Shown: positions 13,314 through 21,331 of the stretch, in pieces
How positions within the stretch are numbered: the first letter of the stretch is position 1
Layout: each line of letters begins with the position of its first letter
Origin: JBBIRT01 sp037441725
Lineage (GTDB): Bacteria > Desulfobacterota > BSN033 > UBA1163
Direction of reading: 5' to 3'
DNA: 24,748 nt
Assembly (NCBI GenBank): GCA_037441725.1
Contig: JBBIRT010000037.1
Span: 1-24,748, forward strand
Translations under genes and position numbers: made by a program
Notes under the pieces: generated by a model
The model's input: the letters and a program-made list of their open reading frames with translations, nothing else
Databases searched by the model: none
Told to the model about the DNA's origin: nothing

Positions 13314-16300
13314 CTACCATGAAGTCCAACCTACTGGAGTATGGTTTGATTTAAAATCATTTAAAGCTGTTGGACTATTAGTATCATTATAGGTATCATA
13401 AATTCCAGGGGTCCATCGCTCAGCATATTGATTGGCTGCATCCTCTGCACTTGTTCCTGGCTGGAAAACATTTTGCCCTGTCCTTGGATTGACTGCTGAA
13501 TCTCGACGTGCTTGGTCATTGGGGATATACTCCCTATGGCAATGGGGAGGATCCCCTTCAAACTCAGTAGCATTGGGGGGAGGTTGATGACCATGAGGAT
13601 CAATTCTTACAGCTTCATAATTCCCATTCTCATCCCTCCTCATCCAGATTTCACTGCCTCCTTGGGAATCGGTTCGATCTATATAGATGGGAATATCTGG
13701 ATCATCGGAGATCAATACTTCTGTCCTCCTTTCCACCTGTCTTCGCCGAAATCCAAGTGAATATAGAATCTGCCGGATCTCATCAATATTTCTATTCCTA
13801 AATGAAGGGACATCGGAGAATGGAGCTGCCCCTCTTCTCGGAGTAACAGGAATTTTTCGAACATCTGTTACGGTTTCAGAATCAGGTCCATCTTCCCCTT
13901 TAGGAGGTCGTTCCGGCTGGTCCCCTCCACAACCAAGCCCTCTGATATCTACTTCTACGGTTGGCCTTGTAGAGTAGACATAAAGATTAAAATGGTTTTC
14001 GATCCCTGCTGGATCAGACTGGAGATAACGACCCAATTCGGGGCTGTAATAACGAAATCGATTATAATGCAATCCAATCTCTTCATCAAAATAATGCCCT
14101 GGGAATCTTAGGGGCATATCGATCGTGGAACCTTTATCGATATTCGCCAAACCATAAGGCTCAATCCTTGCGCTCCAAACAATATTCCCCGTCTCATCCT
14201 CAACCACTACTGGGGTACCGATCTGGTTGCAGAATATAAAGTAACGTTTTCCTGTTTTTGGATCAGCATCGATCCCTTCATATTCCATAAAAAGAAATGG
14301 GACAAGAGAGAAATGATCTGCATAGAGATATATCCGGATTGAACCATCCTCCCGAACTTCTGCCGCAACCCTATCGGTGTCCCAATAGAAATCTATCTTC
14401 TTTGACCCGAATCGCTTCCAGATCCTTCGACCAAGAGGGTCATAGCTCGCTTCCCAAAACCTCTCTCCGTTGATCTCAATAGATTTTAAAAAATCCCGAG
14501 AATCATAAAGATATTTAATTTTTCTAAAATTATTTTCCCTAAGGGATATAGCATTTCGATGGTTATATTCAAACCGATCTCCATTCGCGGTGCCGATTCG
14601 ATTCCCTTCCCTGAGGCTCACCCCATCAAGACCGGGTTGTTTGATCAGGTTGTCTGAAATATCATATTCGTAAGAATTTACAGTTCCTTCTGGAGAAATG
14701 GTCTTTATCAATCGATGGGCCTGATCATATTCAAATTGAGAGTTCCCTTTTAAATTATCTCTTTCGAGGAGTAGATCTCCTTCTCCTGAATATTTAAATT
14801 CCCTTTTCCACTTTAGGTGTCGATCGGTCCTTCGCTCAATAGTCTTTTCTAAACATCGACCTTCATAATCGAATCGGGAGATTTCCATAGTTCCATTGGA
14901 CATTGTCCTTTTAACCAGGCCATTCCTCATGATCTGAATATGATGCTGTTGGCCTCCAGGGTCCTCCATAAGGATGGAACCATCAAGTTGATGATGATAT
15001 TTTATGACGAAATGATGAAAAAGGGTGGTACAAGCAAGACCCCGCCCATTAAATTGGTGCTCGACACCCAAACCATCCCTTTCATCCTGGATCCTGTTTC
15101 CCCAGTCATCATACTCAAATTGGATGCGATGGTCATCTGTCCTTATTTCTTTAAATCGTCCCAAAGCATCGTACTCAAAATAATGATTCTCTCCTGAGGC
15201 AAGGTGTCTTGCTTTTTTAAGGTTTCCAGATCCTATTTCAAAGGACAGTAAGGTTTGCCCTTCTGCATCGATCTTTTCAATCAGATTGTCTGCCAGATCA
15301 TAAACATACTTCTCCTTAAGGGTTGCATGCCGGCGAATTTCAATGAGACGATCTTTTAAGTCATAGCAATATTGGCTCTCGGTTCCCCCAGGATCTCTAA
15401 GGGAAGTGATCTTTTCAGAGGAATTATAAGCAAATGAAATCCTTCGTCCCAATGGATCAATGGAATGTTTCAACAGATTCCAAGAGGTATATTCAAATTG
15501 ATATTGGGAACCATCCCGATCAACGAACCTTTGGATATTTCCGTTTGGGTCGTAGGTCCATCGTCTGATGGTTTTCTCTGGCCCGATCTCCTTCACCAGA
15601 TGACCAAATCGATCATAACCCAGACCCTCTGGAGAAATAGAAACGCCATTTTTCTTAGGAGGGGATAACTCTGAGTTTTTAATCCTATTGAACTTTAATC
15701 CTGGATGCTCAATCTTTCTTCGATCAATCAGATCACCATATTCCCATTCTAAAGGACAACTGGCAACTCGGTGTTCAATCCTTCTCTTGCCTTCTTTAAA
15801 AAGGGATTCCCATTTTCCATAAGAATATAATTTCCCTATGGGGGCTTTATCTATATAAAGCCATTTTGCAGAGTTACCATTCGAATCGACTTCCTCTATG
15901 ATTTGACCTTCTTCACCAAAGTTAAAAATCTTATACCCTTGATATGGATCCAGGATTTGAAAAATATTGCCACTTTCATTAATAAAATAAGTCCATTCCC
16001 CACCATTCCCCTTATGAATAACAACCGTCCTCTCTAATGGATGATACTTAAGGTGGACCTCATGCAAACCATCTTCTCCATGAGTTTTTATACACCGACC
16101 CTCCTGATCGTATTCAAAATAGAAGGTATATCCCCGACGGTCTGTTTTTGAGATCATTCGATTCTCGAGGTCATATTTAAAACTGAAAACATGTTGGTAG
16201 CTATCCACTCCTTTAATCAGATTTCCTGATTCATCGTATTGATAGGTTATTAAAGGGACAACTCTTTCCTCTTGGTTCTCGGTATACTCAACCATAAAAA

Positions 16301-16829
16301 GTCCAAGGATTCTTCCTTGATCATCGTGATCAACCCTTATAGGTCGCCTGACCGAATCGATCACCCCTTCAAGTTGATCCAGAGAGTTGTATCGGAAAGA
16401 GATAGAAAACGGATGCTTAATCAACCTCTTTAAAGGAGTGGGTCTTTCTGGGTTAAGAAATTCAAATTCCATGGCAGGCTGCTGATATTGGGAAACGCGG
16501 TAACAGGAGGGAGAAACTCGGTAAAGGGTAAATCCCTTTGAAGTATAGCTGTTTCCATCCTTCAAGAGAAACGGAAAATGGATTGGAATCCCTTCAGGAC
16601 CAAGGTAGGTCATCCCATCAATATCAAATTGAAGCCATCGATCATATCCATGGGTATGTCCCCAACCAAGAGGGCGAAGTTTAAAATGTTGGGAGCTATC
16701 ATAATAGCGTCGCCACTCAAATCGAATAGGTCCTTCTAATCCAAACTCAAAATTTATATCGATGTTCGCCCCAGTAATAATATCGACTGGATCGCCCACC
16801 CATCGGATTTTGTTGAAACAATTAGACAT
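13314..16829 (-). CDS. Rhs/YD-repeat toxin with unclassified C-terminal tip
   Basis: 1171 residues. The N-terminus (WVGDPVDIITGANIDINFEF...FEWRRYYDSS) is the DUF6531-like start of Rhs proteins. Dozens of YD repeats follow (YDxxGRxxxxxDxxGxxxxYxYD), forming the beta-cocoon that encloses a toxin. The core ends with RFRYYSPELGRYLQSDPAGIENHFNLYVYST (DPxG at 939-942), the conserved self-cleavage and junction region. The roughly 205-residue tip after it (residues about 965-1171, DNA about 13314-13940) carries no family I can name. It has a paired His layout, H1079-G-H1081 and H1096-C-H1098, in the context EAVRIDPHGHQPP...PHCHREY, compatible with metal binding or a nuclease-type site. PAAR is absent and is encoded by the preceding gene (24-nt gap). 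Delivered by VgrG/PAAR by inference. Confidence 0.93.
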   Translation of the reverse strand: MSNCFNKIRWVGDPVDIITGANIDINFEFGLEGPIRFEWRRYYDSSQHFKLRPLGWGHTHGYDRWLQFDIDGMTYLGPEGIPIHFPFLLKDGNSYTSKGFTLYRVSPSCYRVSQYQQPAMEFEFLNPERPTPLKRLIKHPFSISFRYNSLDQLEGVIDSVRRPIRVDHDDQGRILGLFMVEYTENQEERVVPLITYQYDESGNLIKGVDSYQHVFSFKYDLENRMISKTDRRGYTFYFEYDQEGRCIKTHGEDGLHEVHLKYHPLERTVVIHKGNGGEWTYFINESGNIFQILDPYQGYKIFNFGEEGQIIEEVDSNGNSAKWLYIDKAPIGKLYSYGKWESLFKEGKRRIEHRVASCPLEWEYGDLIDRRKIEHPGLKFNRIKNSELSPPKKNGVSISPEGLGYDRFGHLVKEIGPEKTIRRWTYDPNGNIQRFVDRDGSQYQFEYTSWNLLKHSIDPLGRRISFAYNSSEKITSLRDPGGTESQYCYDLKDRLIEIRRHATLKEKYVYDLADNLIEKIDAEGQTLLSFEIGSGNLKKARHLASGENHYFEYDALGRFKEIRTDDHRIQFEYDDWGNRIQDERDGLGVEHQFNGRGLACTTLFHHFVIKYHHQLDGSILMEDPGGQQHHIQIMRNGLVKRTMSNGTMEISRFDYEGRCLEKTIERRTDRHLKWKREFKYSGEGDLLLERDNLKGNSQFEYDQAHRLIKTISPEGTVNSYEYDISDNLIKQPGLDGVSLREGNRIGTANGDRFEYNHRNAISLRENNFRKIKYLYDSRDFLKSIEINGERFWEASYDPLGRRIWKRFGSKKIDFYWDTDRVAAEVREDGSIRIYLYADHFSLVPFLFMEYEGIDADPKTGKRYFIFCNQIGTPVVVEDETGNIVWSARIEPYGLANIDKGSTIDMPLRFPGHYFDEEIGLHYNRFRYYSPELGRYLQSDPAGIENHFNLYVYSTRPTVEVDIRGLGCGGDQPERPPKGEDGPDSETVTDVRKIPVTPRRGAAPFSDVPSFRNRNIDEIRQILYSLGFRRRQVERRTEVLISDDPDIPIYIDRTDSQGGSEIWMRRDENGNYEAVRIDPHGHQPPPNATEFEGDPPHCHREYIPNDQARRDSAVNPRTGQNVFQPGTSAEDAANQYAERWTPGIYDTYNDTNSPTALNDFKSNHTPVGWTSW

Positions 16830-16853
16830 CTCTCAAACCGGAACTAAGGGAGG

Positions 16854-17843
16854 CTACCTTCCCCCTAATGGGCAAGAGGCACCTCCTGCTTTAGACTCTT
16901 CACTCTCTTGGGGGCTACGCCTTCTCTTCAGTCGTCCAAGTTTTTCAAGAAGCCAGGCAGCAGGATTAGGAAAATTGATCATGGGAAAACCACCAATTTT
17001 TACACTGGGATAGAAAGAGATGATAAAGCCTGGGGCCGGGATCAAGGCAGGATCTTTTCCCATCGCCAAACTCAATGCAAAGGCTGCAGCATCCATGGCC
17101 ATCTGGGCTGCCTGGCCGACTGCAGAGATGACTTTAGCACTGGCCATTGCAGCATCACTCTCTGTGACGGCCTCAGCGGTATCCGCTGCAACACCAAGGG
17201 CAGCAACCGCTTGAGAGGCAATGGCCATTCCAGCAGCAACCGACCGGGCCCACCCTGCAGCAGCAGGTTGACATTCTCTGCAGATATCTCCAACCCTGGC
17301 GGCCCTTGTCCCTCCAATAAAGGTGTTTGAGGAACCTGTAAAAATCTCAAAAACAGGCACAATACCACAGCAACTAACCGCTAACCCCAAATCTCCTGCT
17401 CGGGCAGCAGGTCGGCCCTCTATTAAAACGGTGACACAATTTCCTACAAGCACAGGCCCAAAACTTGGCATAGGCACGGGTGGGGCTGGAGGGATCAAAC
17501 TTGGTGGATGGGCATGGGGATGTGGAATGCCTAAATACATCGATCCCATGGTGGCAGCCGGTTGGAAGGCAGGGACCAACTGTGCGAGAGGATCGGTTAG
17601 GATGGCGAATCCTGTGTTCATTAATTGGAGGGGCAAATTGACCATTCCCATCACTCCACTGGCTACTTGCTGAACGGTTCGGATAGGATTCTGTGGAGCA
17701 GGGGGAGGTTCTCCTGGATCTGTTATTCCAAAGGCCTGCTTAAAGGGTGAGATAGCATTGCTTACTTCAGAGGAGAGGCCTTCGATCACCCTATTGAAGT
17801 GTTCTTCCGGACTGGATTGCATCCTACTTAAATCAAGTGTCAC
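16854..17843 (-). CDS. PAAR-domain spike-tip protein
   Basis: 329 residues, GTG start at 17841-17843 chosen because GGAG lies 7 nt upstream; the next ATG (17820-17822) lacks this. The PAAR domain spans about 105-192: PHPHAHPPS at its start, GNCVTVLIEGRPAARAGD, SCCG, and SSNTFIGGTRAARVGDICRE; it folds into a Zn-bound cone that caps VgrG. An N-terminal region of about 100 residues with a hydrophobic patch (about 60-90) precedes it. An Ala-rich helical segment (about 195-262) follows, and a basic, Cys-containing tail ends it. In many T6SSs this module is fused to the Rhs N-terminus; here it is a separate gene with a 24-nt gap. The Ala-rich segment may help toxin translocation, by analogy. Confidence 0.93.
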   Translation of the reverse strand: MTLDLSRMQSSPEEHFNRVIEGLSSEVSNAISPFKQAFGITDPGEPPPAPQNPIRTVQQVASGVMGMVNLPLQLMNTGFAILTDPLAQLVPAFQPAATMGSMYLGIPHPHAHPPSLIPPAPPVPMPSFGPVLVGNCVTVLIEGRPAARAGDLGLAVSCCGIVPVFEIFTGSSNTFIGGTRAARVGDICRECQPAAAGWARSVAAGMAIASQAVAALGVAADTAEAVTESDAAMASAKVISAVGQAAQMAMDAAAFALSLAMGKDPALIPAPGFIISFYPSVKIGGFPMINFPNPAAWLLEKLGRLKRRRSPQESEESKAGGASCPLGGR

Positions 17844-17861
17844 CGATTCTCTCCTTCTCCA

Positions 17862-19100
17862 CTACCCTTGGTTCAAATCAAGGGAAGATAACTCTTTAGA
17901 GATCTCATCTCGTTCTTTTGATTTTCCTGTTTGATCATAATAATCCTTCAACCGTTGAAGGATCTCTTTTAAAAGATATTTCTCCTCCAAGGCTCGTGCA
18001 AGGGTAGCTCCATTATTCCAGCTCTCAAGAGCTCCCTCCCCATTGTTCTGCATGAACTGACAAATCCCACGACGCTCCAAACAGATGATTTTGGCCTGGG
18101 GAACGCACAGAGCCGTAGCCATTTTTTCAGCACTCTCATAATAGAGTTCAGCATCACTCCAGGCCTTCTGCGATAATTTAAGATTGGCAAGATTCATTAC
18201 AATATTGAGTAAGACCGGTTCTGACCTGGACTCCACAGCTGGAGTCAGGGCCGATTCATAATACCGCTGGGCCTCTGGTAGTCTCTCCATTCGTTCAAAT
18301 GCCTCTCCCATCCAATTTAAAATCAGGGCAGACATGGCATGATTCCCAGTACCCTGGAAATAAGGAAGAAGGACCTTATATTTTTTAAGGGCTTCTTCAT
18401 ACCGCCGATGAGCTAAATCGAGGCCTGCCATCGACATCAAGGATTGAAGGCGTTGATCCAATGGAACACGGCTGTCCATCACTTCCTCTTTCAGGCTCTT
18501 CTCCATCGCCTCCACACTAAAATCTGGACTAAAGAAACAGAGTCGTGGCGCATGGTTTAACTTTTTAAAAAGGATGGGAGAGTCCTTTTCATCTCTTAAG
18601 AAAATTCTCATATGATGACACCAGGGGAAAGGGAATTGGTGCTCAATAAGTCTCCTTACCAATTCTTCATAAAGCCCATGGTCTTTAATCTGGTTGGGGA
18701 AAAAGCCCCAGATGGAGAGATGTCCTTCCTCTGAGGGTAATAAGGACCGAGAAAATTTCATCAATTCTTTTAATCGATATACAGGCAACTGAGATGGATC
18801 AAGAACAAGAGAAGGAATGGGAGGCCACGGCTCTTTTCCCTCCTTTTTCAAACCCTCACAGACCCCTTCATGCTTTGCCTTGAAACGTTCTATAAGGGTT
18901 TCAATATAAGAGAGTGGATCTTTAAACTCATCTGCGAACATCCAAAAAAGGTCGGAACTATTCGATTCATCCATGGCCTGAAGTATTTTAAGAAGATAGG
19001 CCGTTTCAAAATCATGACAGGCAATCACCATAAAGAGATGCTCTCTCTGGTCAATAAAGTTCCCCAATCTTCTATGAACCTCTTCAAAAAGTTTTTTCAT
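17862..19100 (-). CDS. TPR protein between vgrG and PAAR, candidate cargo adaptor
   Basis: 412 residues, soluble. The first 200 residues form a domain I do not recognise (HLFMVIACHDFETAYLLKIL, WGFFPNQIKDHGLYEEL); no Walker A is visible. From about 210 to 400 there are four to five TPR-like helix pairs (LDLAHRRYEEALKKYKVLL, ALILNWMGEAFERMERLPEAQRYYESAL, and similar), a protein-binding superhelix. It is 9 nt after vgrG, with AGGA 6 nt before its ATG, and 18 nt before the PAAR gene. Genes in this slot commonly encode effector-loading chaperones (the known ones are DUF4123, DUF1795/EagR and DUF2169), but it matches none of them by eye. A chaperone role is therefore positional inference. Confidence 0.8.
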   Translation of the reverse strand: MKKLFEEVHRRLGNFIDQREHLFMVIACHDFETAYLLKILQAMDESNSSDLFWMFADEFKDPLSYIETLIERFKAKHEGVCEGLKKEGKEPWPPIPSLVLDPSQLPVYRLKELMKFSRSLLPSEEGHLSIWGFFPNQIKDHGLYEELVRRLIEHQFPFPWCHHMRIFLRDEKDSPILFKKLNHAPRLCFFSPDFSVEAMEKSLKEEVMDSRVPLDQRLQSLMSMAGLDLAHRRYEEALKKYKVLLPYFQGTGNHAMSALILNWMGEAFERMERLPEAQRYYESALTPAVESRSEPVLLNIVMNLANLKLSQKAWSDAELYYESAEKMATALCVPQAKIICLERRGICQFMQNNGEGALESWNNGATLARALEEKYLLKEILQRLKDYYDQTGKSKERDEISKELSSLDLNQG

Positions 19101-19109
19101 GGAATTCCT

Positions 19110-21164
19110 TTAATTAATTTTAACAATCCCACCCTTAATCTCATGAATTCCTGTAGCACTCGTATTAATCTTTGCACCCGAAGTCGTAACCCCTGCAGGG
19201 TCAAATTTAGTGACACTATTTCCAACGCCAATTTTAACCTCTTGCTTCCCTGAAGTTTCCACCTTAGGAGCAGAGGCCTTGATATCCGCATCTCCAATGA
19301 GGGTGATGCTTTTACCAGAGATCTTGATCGTTCCATCGCTACTCATATAAAGAGAACTTGCTCCGCTCTTGAGTTGAATATGGCTCGTCGCTGTGACCTC
19401 TATCCCTTTTCCAGAAGAAATGGTAATCATTCCAGTCACTTGAGTATCCTGTGAGGAAAGAAATTTTTCAGTCACAGCCCCTTTGACTTCATAGGAGGCT
19501 GTATTGGCAGCAACAATATGTTCATATTTACCTTCTGTAATCGTGATCTTAGTATCTTTTTTGATCGTCTCTGTATGGGTTCCACTGACATGGATGCTTC
19601 GATTTCCTCCGACAGAAGTAGACATATCATTCTCAATTTTCTCATTCATATCCTTCTGGGCGTGGATAAAGAGTTCTTCTTCTCCTTTTTTATCTTCGAA
19701 TCGGATTTCATTAAATCCTGGGTCATTGGGGTAGCTTTTGGTTTTAATCGTGCTCTTAGTCTTTTCGTCTGGAAGTGGATAGAGGGGTTTTGCGTCCTCA
19801 TTGTAAAAACTTCCCACCACAATGGGTTTATCCGGATCTCCTTCAAGAAAATCAACTAACACTTCATCCCCCACTCTCGGGAGAAAGACCGTTCCCCATC
19901 CTTTCCCTGCCCAGAATTGGGCCACCCTCAGCCAGCAGGTGGTTTTCTCATCCTTTTTTCCCTCCCGATCCCAATGGAACTGAACCTTTACCCGACCATA
20001 TTTATCCGTATAGATTTCTTCCCCTTTGGGACCAGTGACCCAGGCCGTTTGCATCCCCTCCACAATCGTCTTGGGAGTCTGCTTCTCAGGCCTGAAGGTG
20101 ATAGAGGCAGGAATCCCCATAAAATCGTTTGAATAAGTGGTGCCCTCCTCTGTCTCGGTCCGCTCCTCAAGGGATTGGGGTTGAGTCCCATTATGGATCA
20201 CCTCGACTAAAAGATAATCCTGATTGAGATCCTTCCGTTCATGATCCTTGAGCTTGAACTTAAAACCAGGCGTAAAACGGATACAGGAACTCTGCCCTTC
20301 TGCTTTCTCCCGATAGGTCATCGACTCCTGAAGGCGAATCTGTGTTAGCTTCTTGCCTCTTCCCTGATCCAAATATTTCCCTGGGTAATCATAGACCTCT
20401 AATTTATCATAAGATTTATCCTTTTCCTCAGATTTTAAATCCAGAGAAGGTTTTTCAAAATTAAAGTCTTTCTGGGTCATCTTTCCTGAATAGACCCTCT
20501 TGGAAAAATTAAACCCATAAATATATTCTTCCCCTGGGACCATCCCTGCAGGATTGAAGGTGATTTCTGAATCTCCCTGAATCGGTTGATAAGCCACCGG
20601 ACTATCACCAAAGACCAGGACATGTTTACTTTTAAGATGCTCAAAAAAGTAAAAGATCCCCTCTTCCTCAAGAAGTCGAGAGATAAAATTGAGGTCCGTC
20701 TCTCGGTATTGAACACAATATTCCCTCTTGGGAGGTTTATTCTGGAGTCGAAAATCGAATCGATCGGAGGTAATCCCTGCATCCTGGAGGACCTGCTTGA
20801 CAATCTCCTCCACGGTTTTATCCTGAAAGATTCGACAATCCTGTTCCAGAGAGAGTAGCCAGAGGGAGGGCACCACACGGGCCTGATAAAGGTAAAATCG
20901 GTCACGACTCCCGGTGAACATGAACTTACTGACAATCCCATGGCAGTAGCGATCGTTCTCCTCTCCCAAAAGCGTGAGGAGACTCTCCTTCCCCACTACA
21001 TCATCAAACGGAATCTCATCTTCCGAGGCTAAAGAAACATTGAGCTCAAAAGGAGAGGAAAGCCTCTCATGCAGGGTAAAGTCCACCACTCGTGTCTCAT
21101 AAGAGGTCCCTAAGACCTCAAATAAAAATCTTGCCTCATGACCTGGGTCCCTCGATAAAGGCAT
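19110..21164 (-). CDS. vgrG: VgrG / TssI spike protein
   Basis: 684 residues. The gp27-like part (about 1-360) includes REYCVQYRETDLNFISRLLEEEGIFYFF (about 147-174), a VgrG signature. The gp5-like OB fold (about 370-455) has TGPKGEEIYTDKYGRVKVQFHWDREG and RVGDEVLVDFLEGDPDKPIVVG. The rest is a beta-helical needle of short repeats (ISGKSITLIGDADIKASAPKV) with no extra effector domain. It forms the trimeric spike that carries PAAR at its tip. AGGAGG lies 7 nt before the ATG, the best ribosome-binding site in the window. It follows clpV after 167 bp that contain a probable terminator, so it may have separate expression. It is followed directly by the TPR, PAAR and Rhs genes. Confidence 0.96.
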   Translation of the reverse strand: MPLSRDPGHEARFLFEVLGTSYETRVVDFTLHERLSSPFELNVSLASEDEIPFDDVVGKESLLTLLGEENDRYCHGIVSKFMFTGSRDRFYLYQARVVPSLWLLSLEQDCRIFQDKTVEEIVKQVLQDAGITSDRFDFRLQNKPPKREYCVQYRETDLNFISRLLEEEGIFYFFEHLKSKHVLVFGDSPVAYQPIQGDSEITFNPAGMVPGEEYIYGFNFSKRVYSGKMTQKDFNFEKPSLDLKSEEKDKSYDKLEVYDYPGKYLDQGRGKKLTQIRLQESMTYREKAEGQSSCIRFTPGFKFKLKDHERKDLNQDYLLVEVIHNGTQPQSLEERTETEEGTTYSNDFMGIPASITFRPEKQTPKTIVEGMQTAWVTGPKGEEIYTDKYGRVKVQFHWDREGKKDEKTTCWLRVAQFWAGKGWGTVFLPRVGDEVLVDFLEGDPDKPIVVGSFYNEDAKPLYPLPDEKTKSTIKTKSYPNDPGFNEIRFEDKKGEEELFIHAQKDMNEKIENDMSTSVGGNRSIHVSGTHTETIKKDTKITITEGKYEHIVAANTASYEVKGAVTEKFLSSQDTQVTGMITISSGKGIEVTATSHIQLKSGASSLYMSSDGTIKISGKSITLIGDADIKASAPKVETSGKQEVKIGVGNSVTKFDPAGVTTSGAKINTSATGIHEIKGGIVKIN

Positions 21165-21331
21165 GGTTAAACCTCCTCATGCTGGGTAGAAATTAAAGCC
21201 CCATGGGCCAAGCCCTTGGTTTTCTGCATAGGTGGATAAAAAAGGTCAAAATCTTTTAACTTTAATCTTTTTGATGATATAAAAAACGGGCTTCGTAGCC
21301 GTAACCCTCTTTATGGGTGCGGAGTCCTTCT
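21165..21331. other. clpV-vgrG gap with terminator; no clear promoter
   Basis: 167 bp. Besides the terminator it holds the short inverted string CCAAG-CC-CTTGG and the palindrome CCCATGGG close to each other. I checked both strands for TTGACA-like and -24/-12 promoters and found no convincing pair upstream of vgrG. Any vgrG promoter here is not canonical. Confidence 0.5.
21281..21302 (-). terminator. Probable intrinsic terminator after clpV
   Basis: On the minus strand, ACGGCT-ACGA-AGCC(c)GT forms a short G/C stem with a single bulged C, followed directly by six T. It lies about 30 nt after the clpV stop and before vgrG. The stem is short, so partial read-through is plausible. Confidence 0.55.

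Noticed and set aside
13361..13977. Overlapping plus- and minus-strand frames inside the Rhs tip region
   Set aside because: No ribosome-binding sites or domains; shadows of the Rhs frame, which stays consistent to its stop and the following gene.
16854..17843. PAAR protein as a truncated Rhs N-terminus caused by frameshift
   Set aside because: The PAAR gene ends cleanly with a complete C-terminal tail, and the Rhs gene has its own ATG and the normal DUF6531-like start 24 nt later; a split arrangement explains it better.
21165..21300. Sigma54-type promoter before vgrG
   Set aside because: Checked GG/GC pairs near ttggcccatggggc; the required 10-nt separation is not met.
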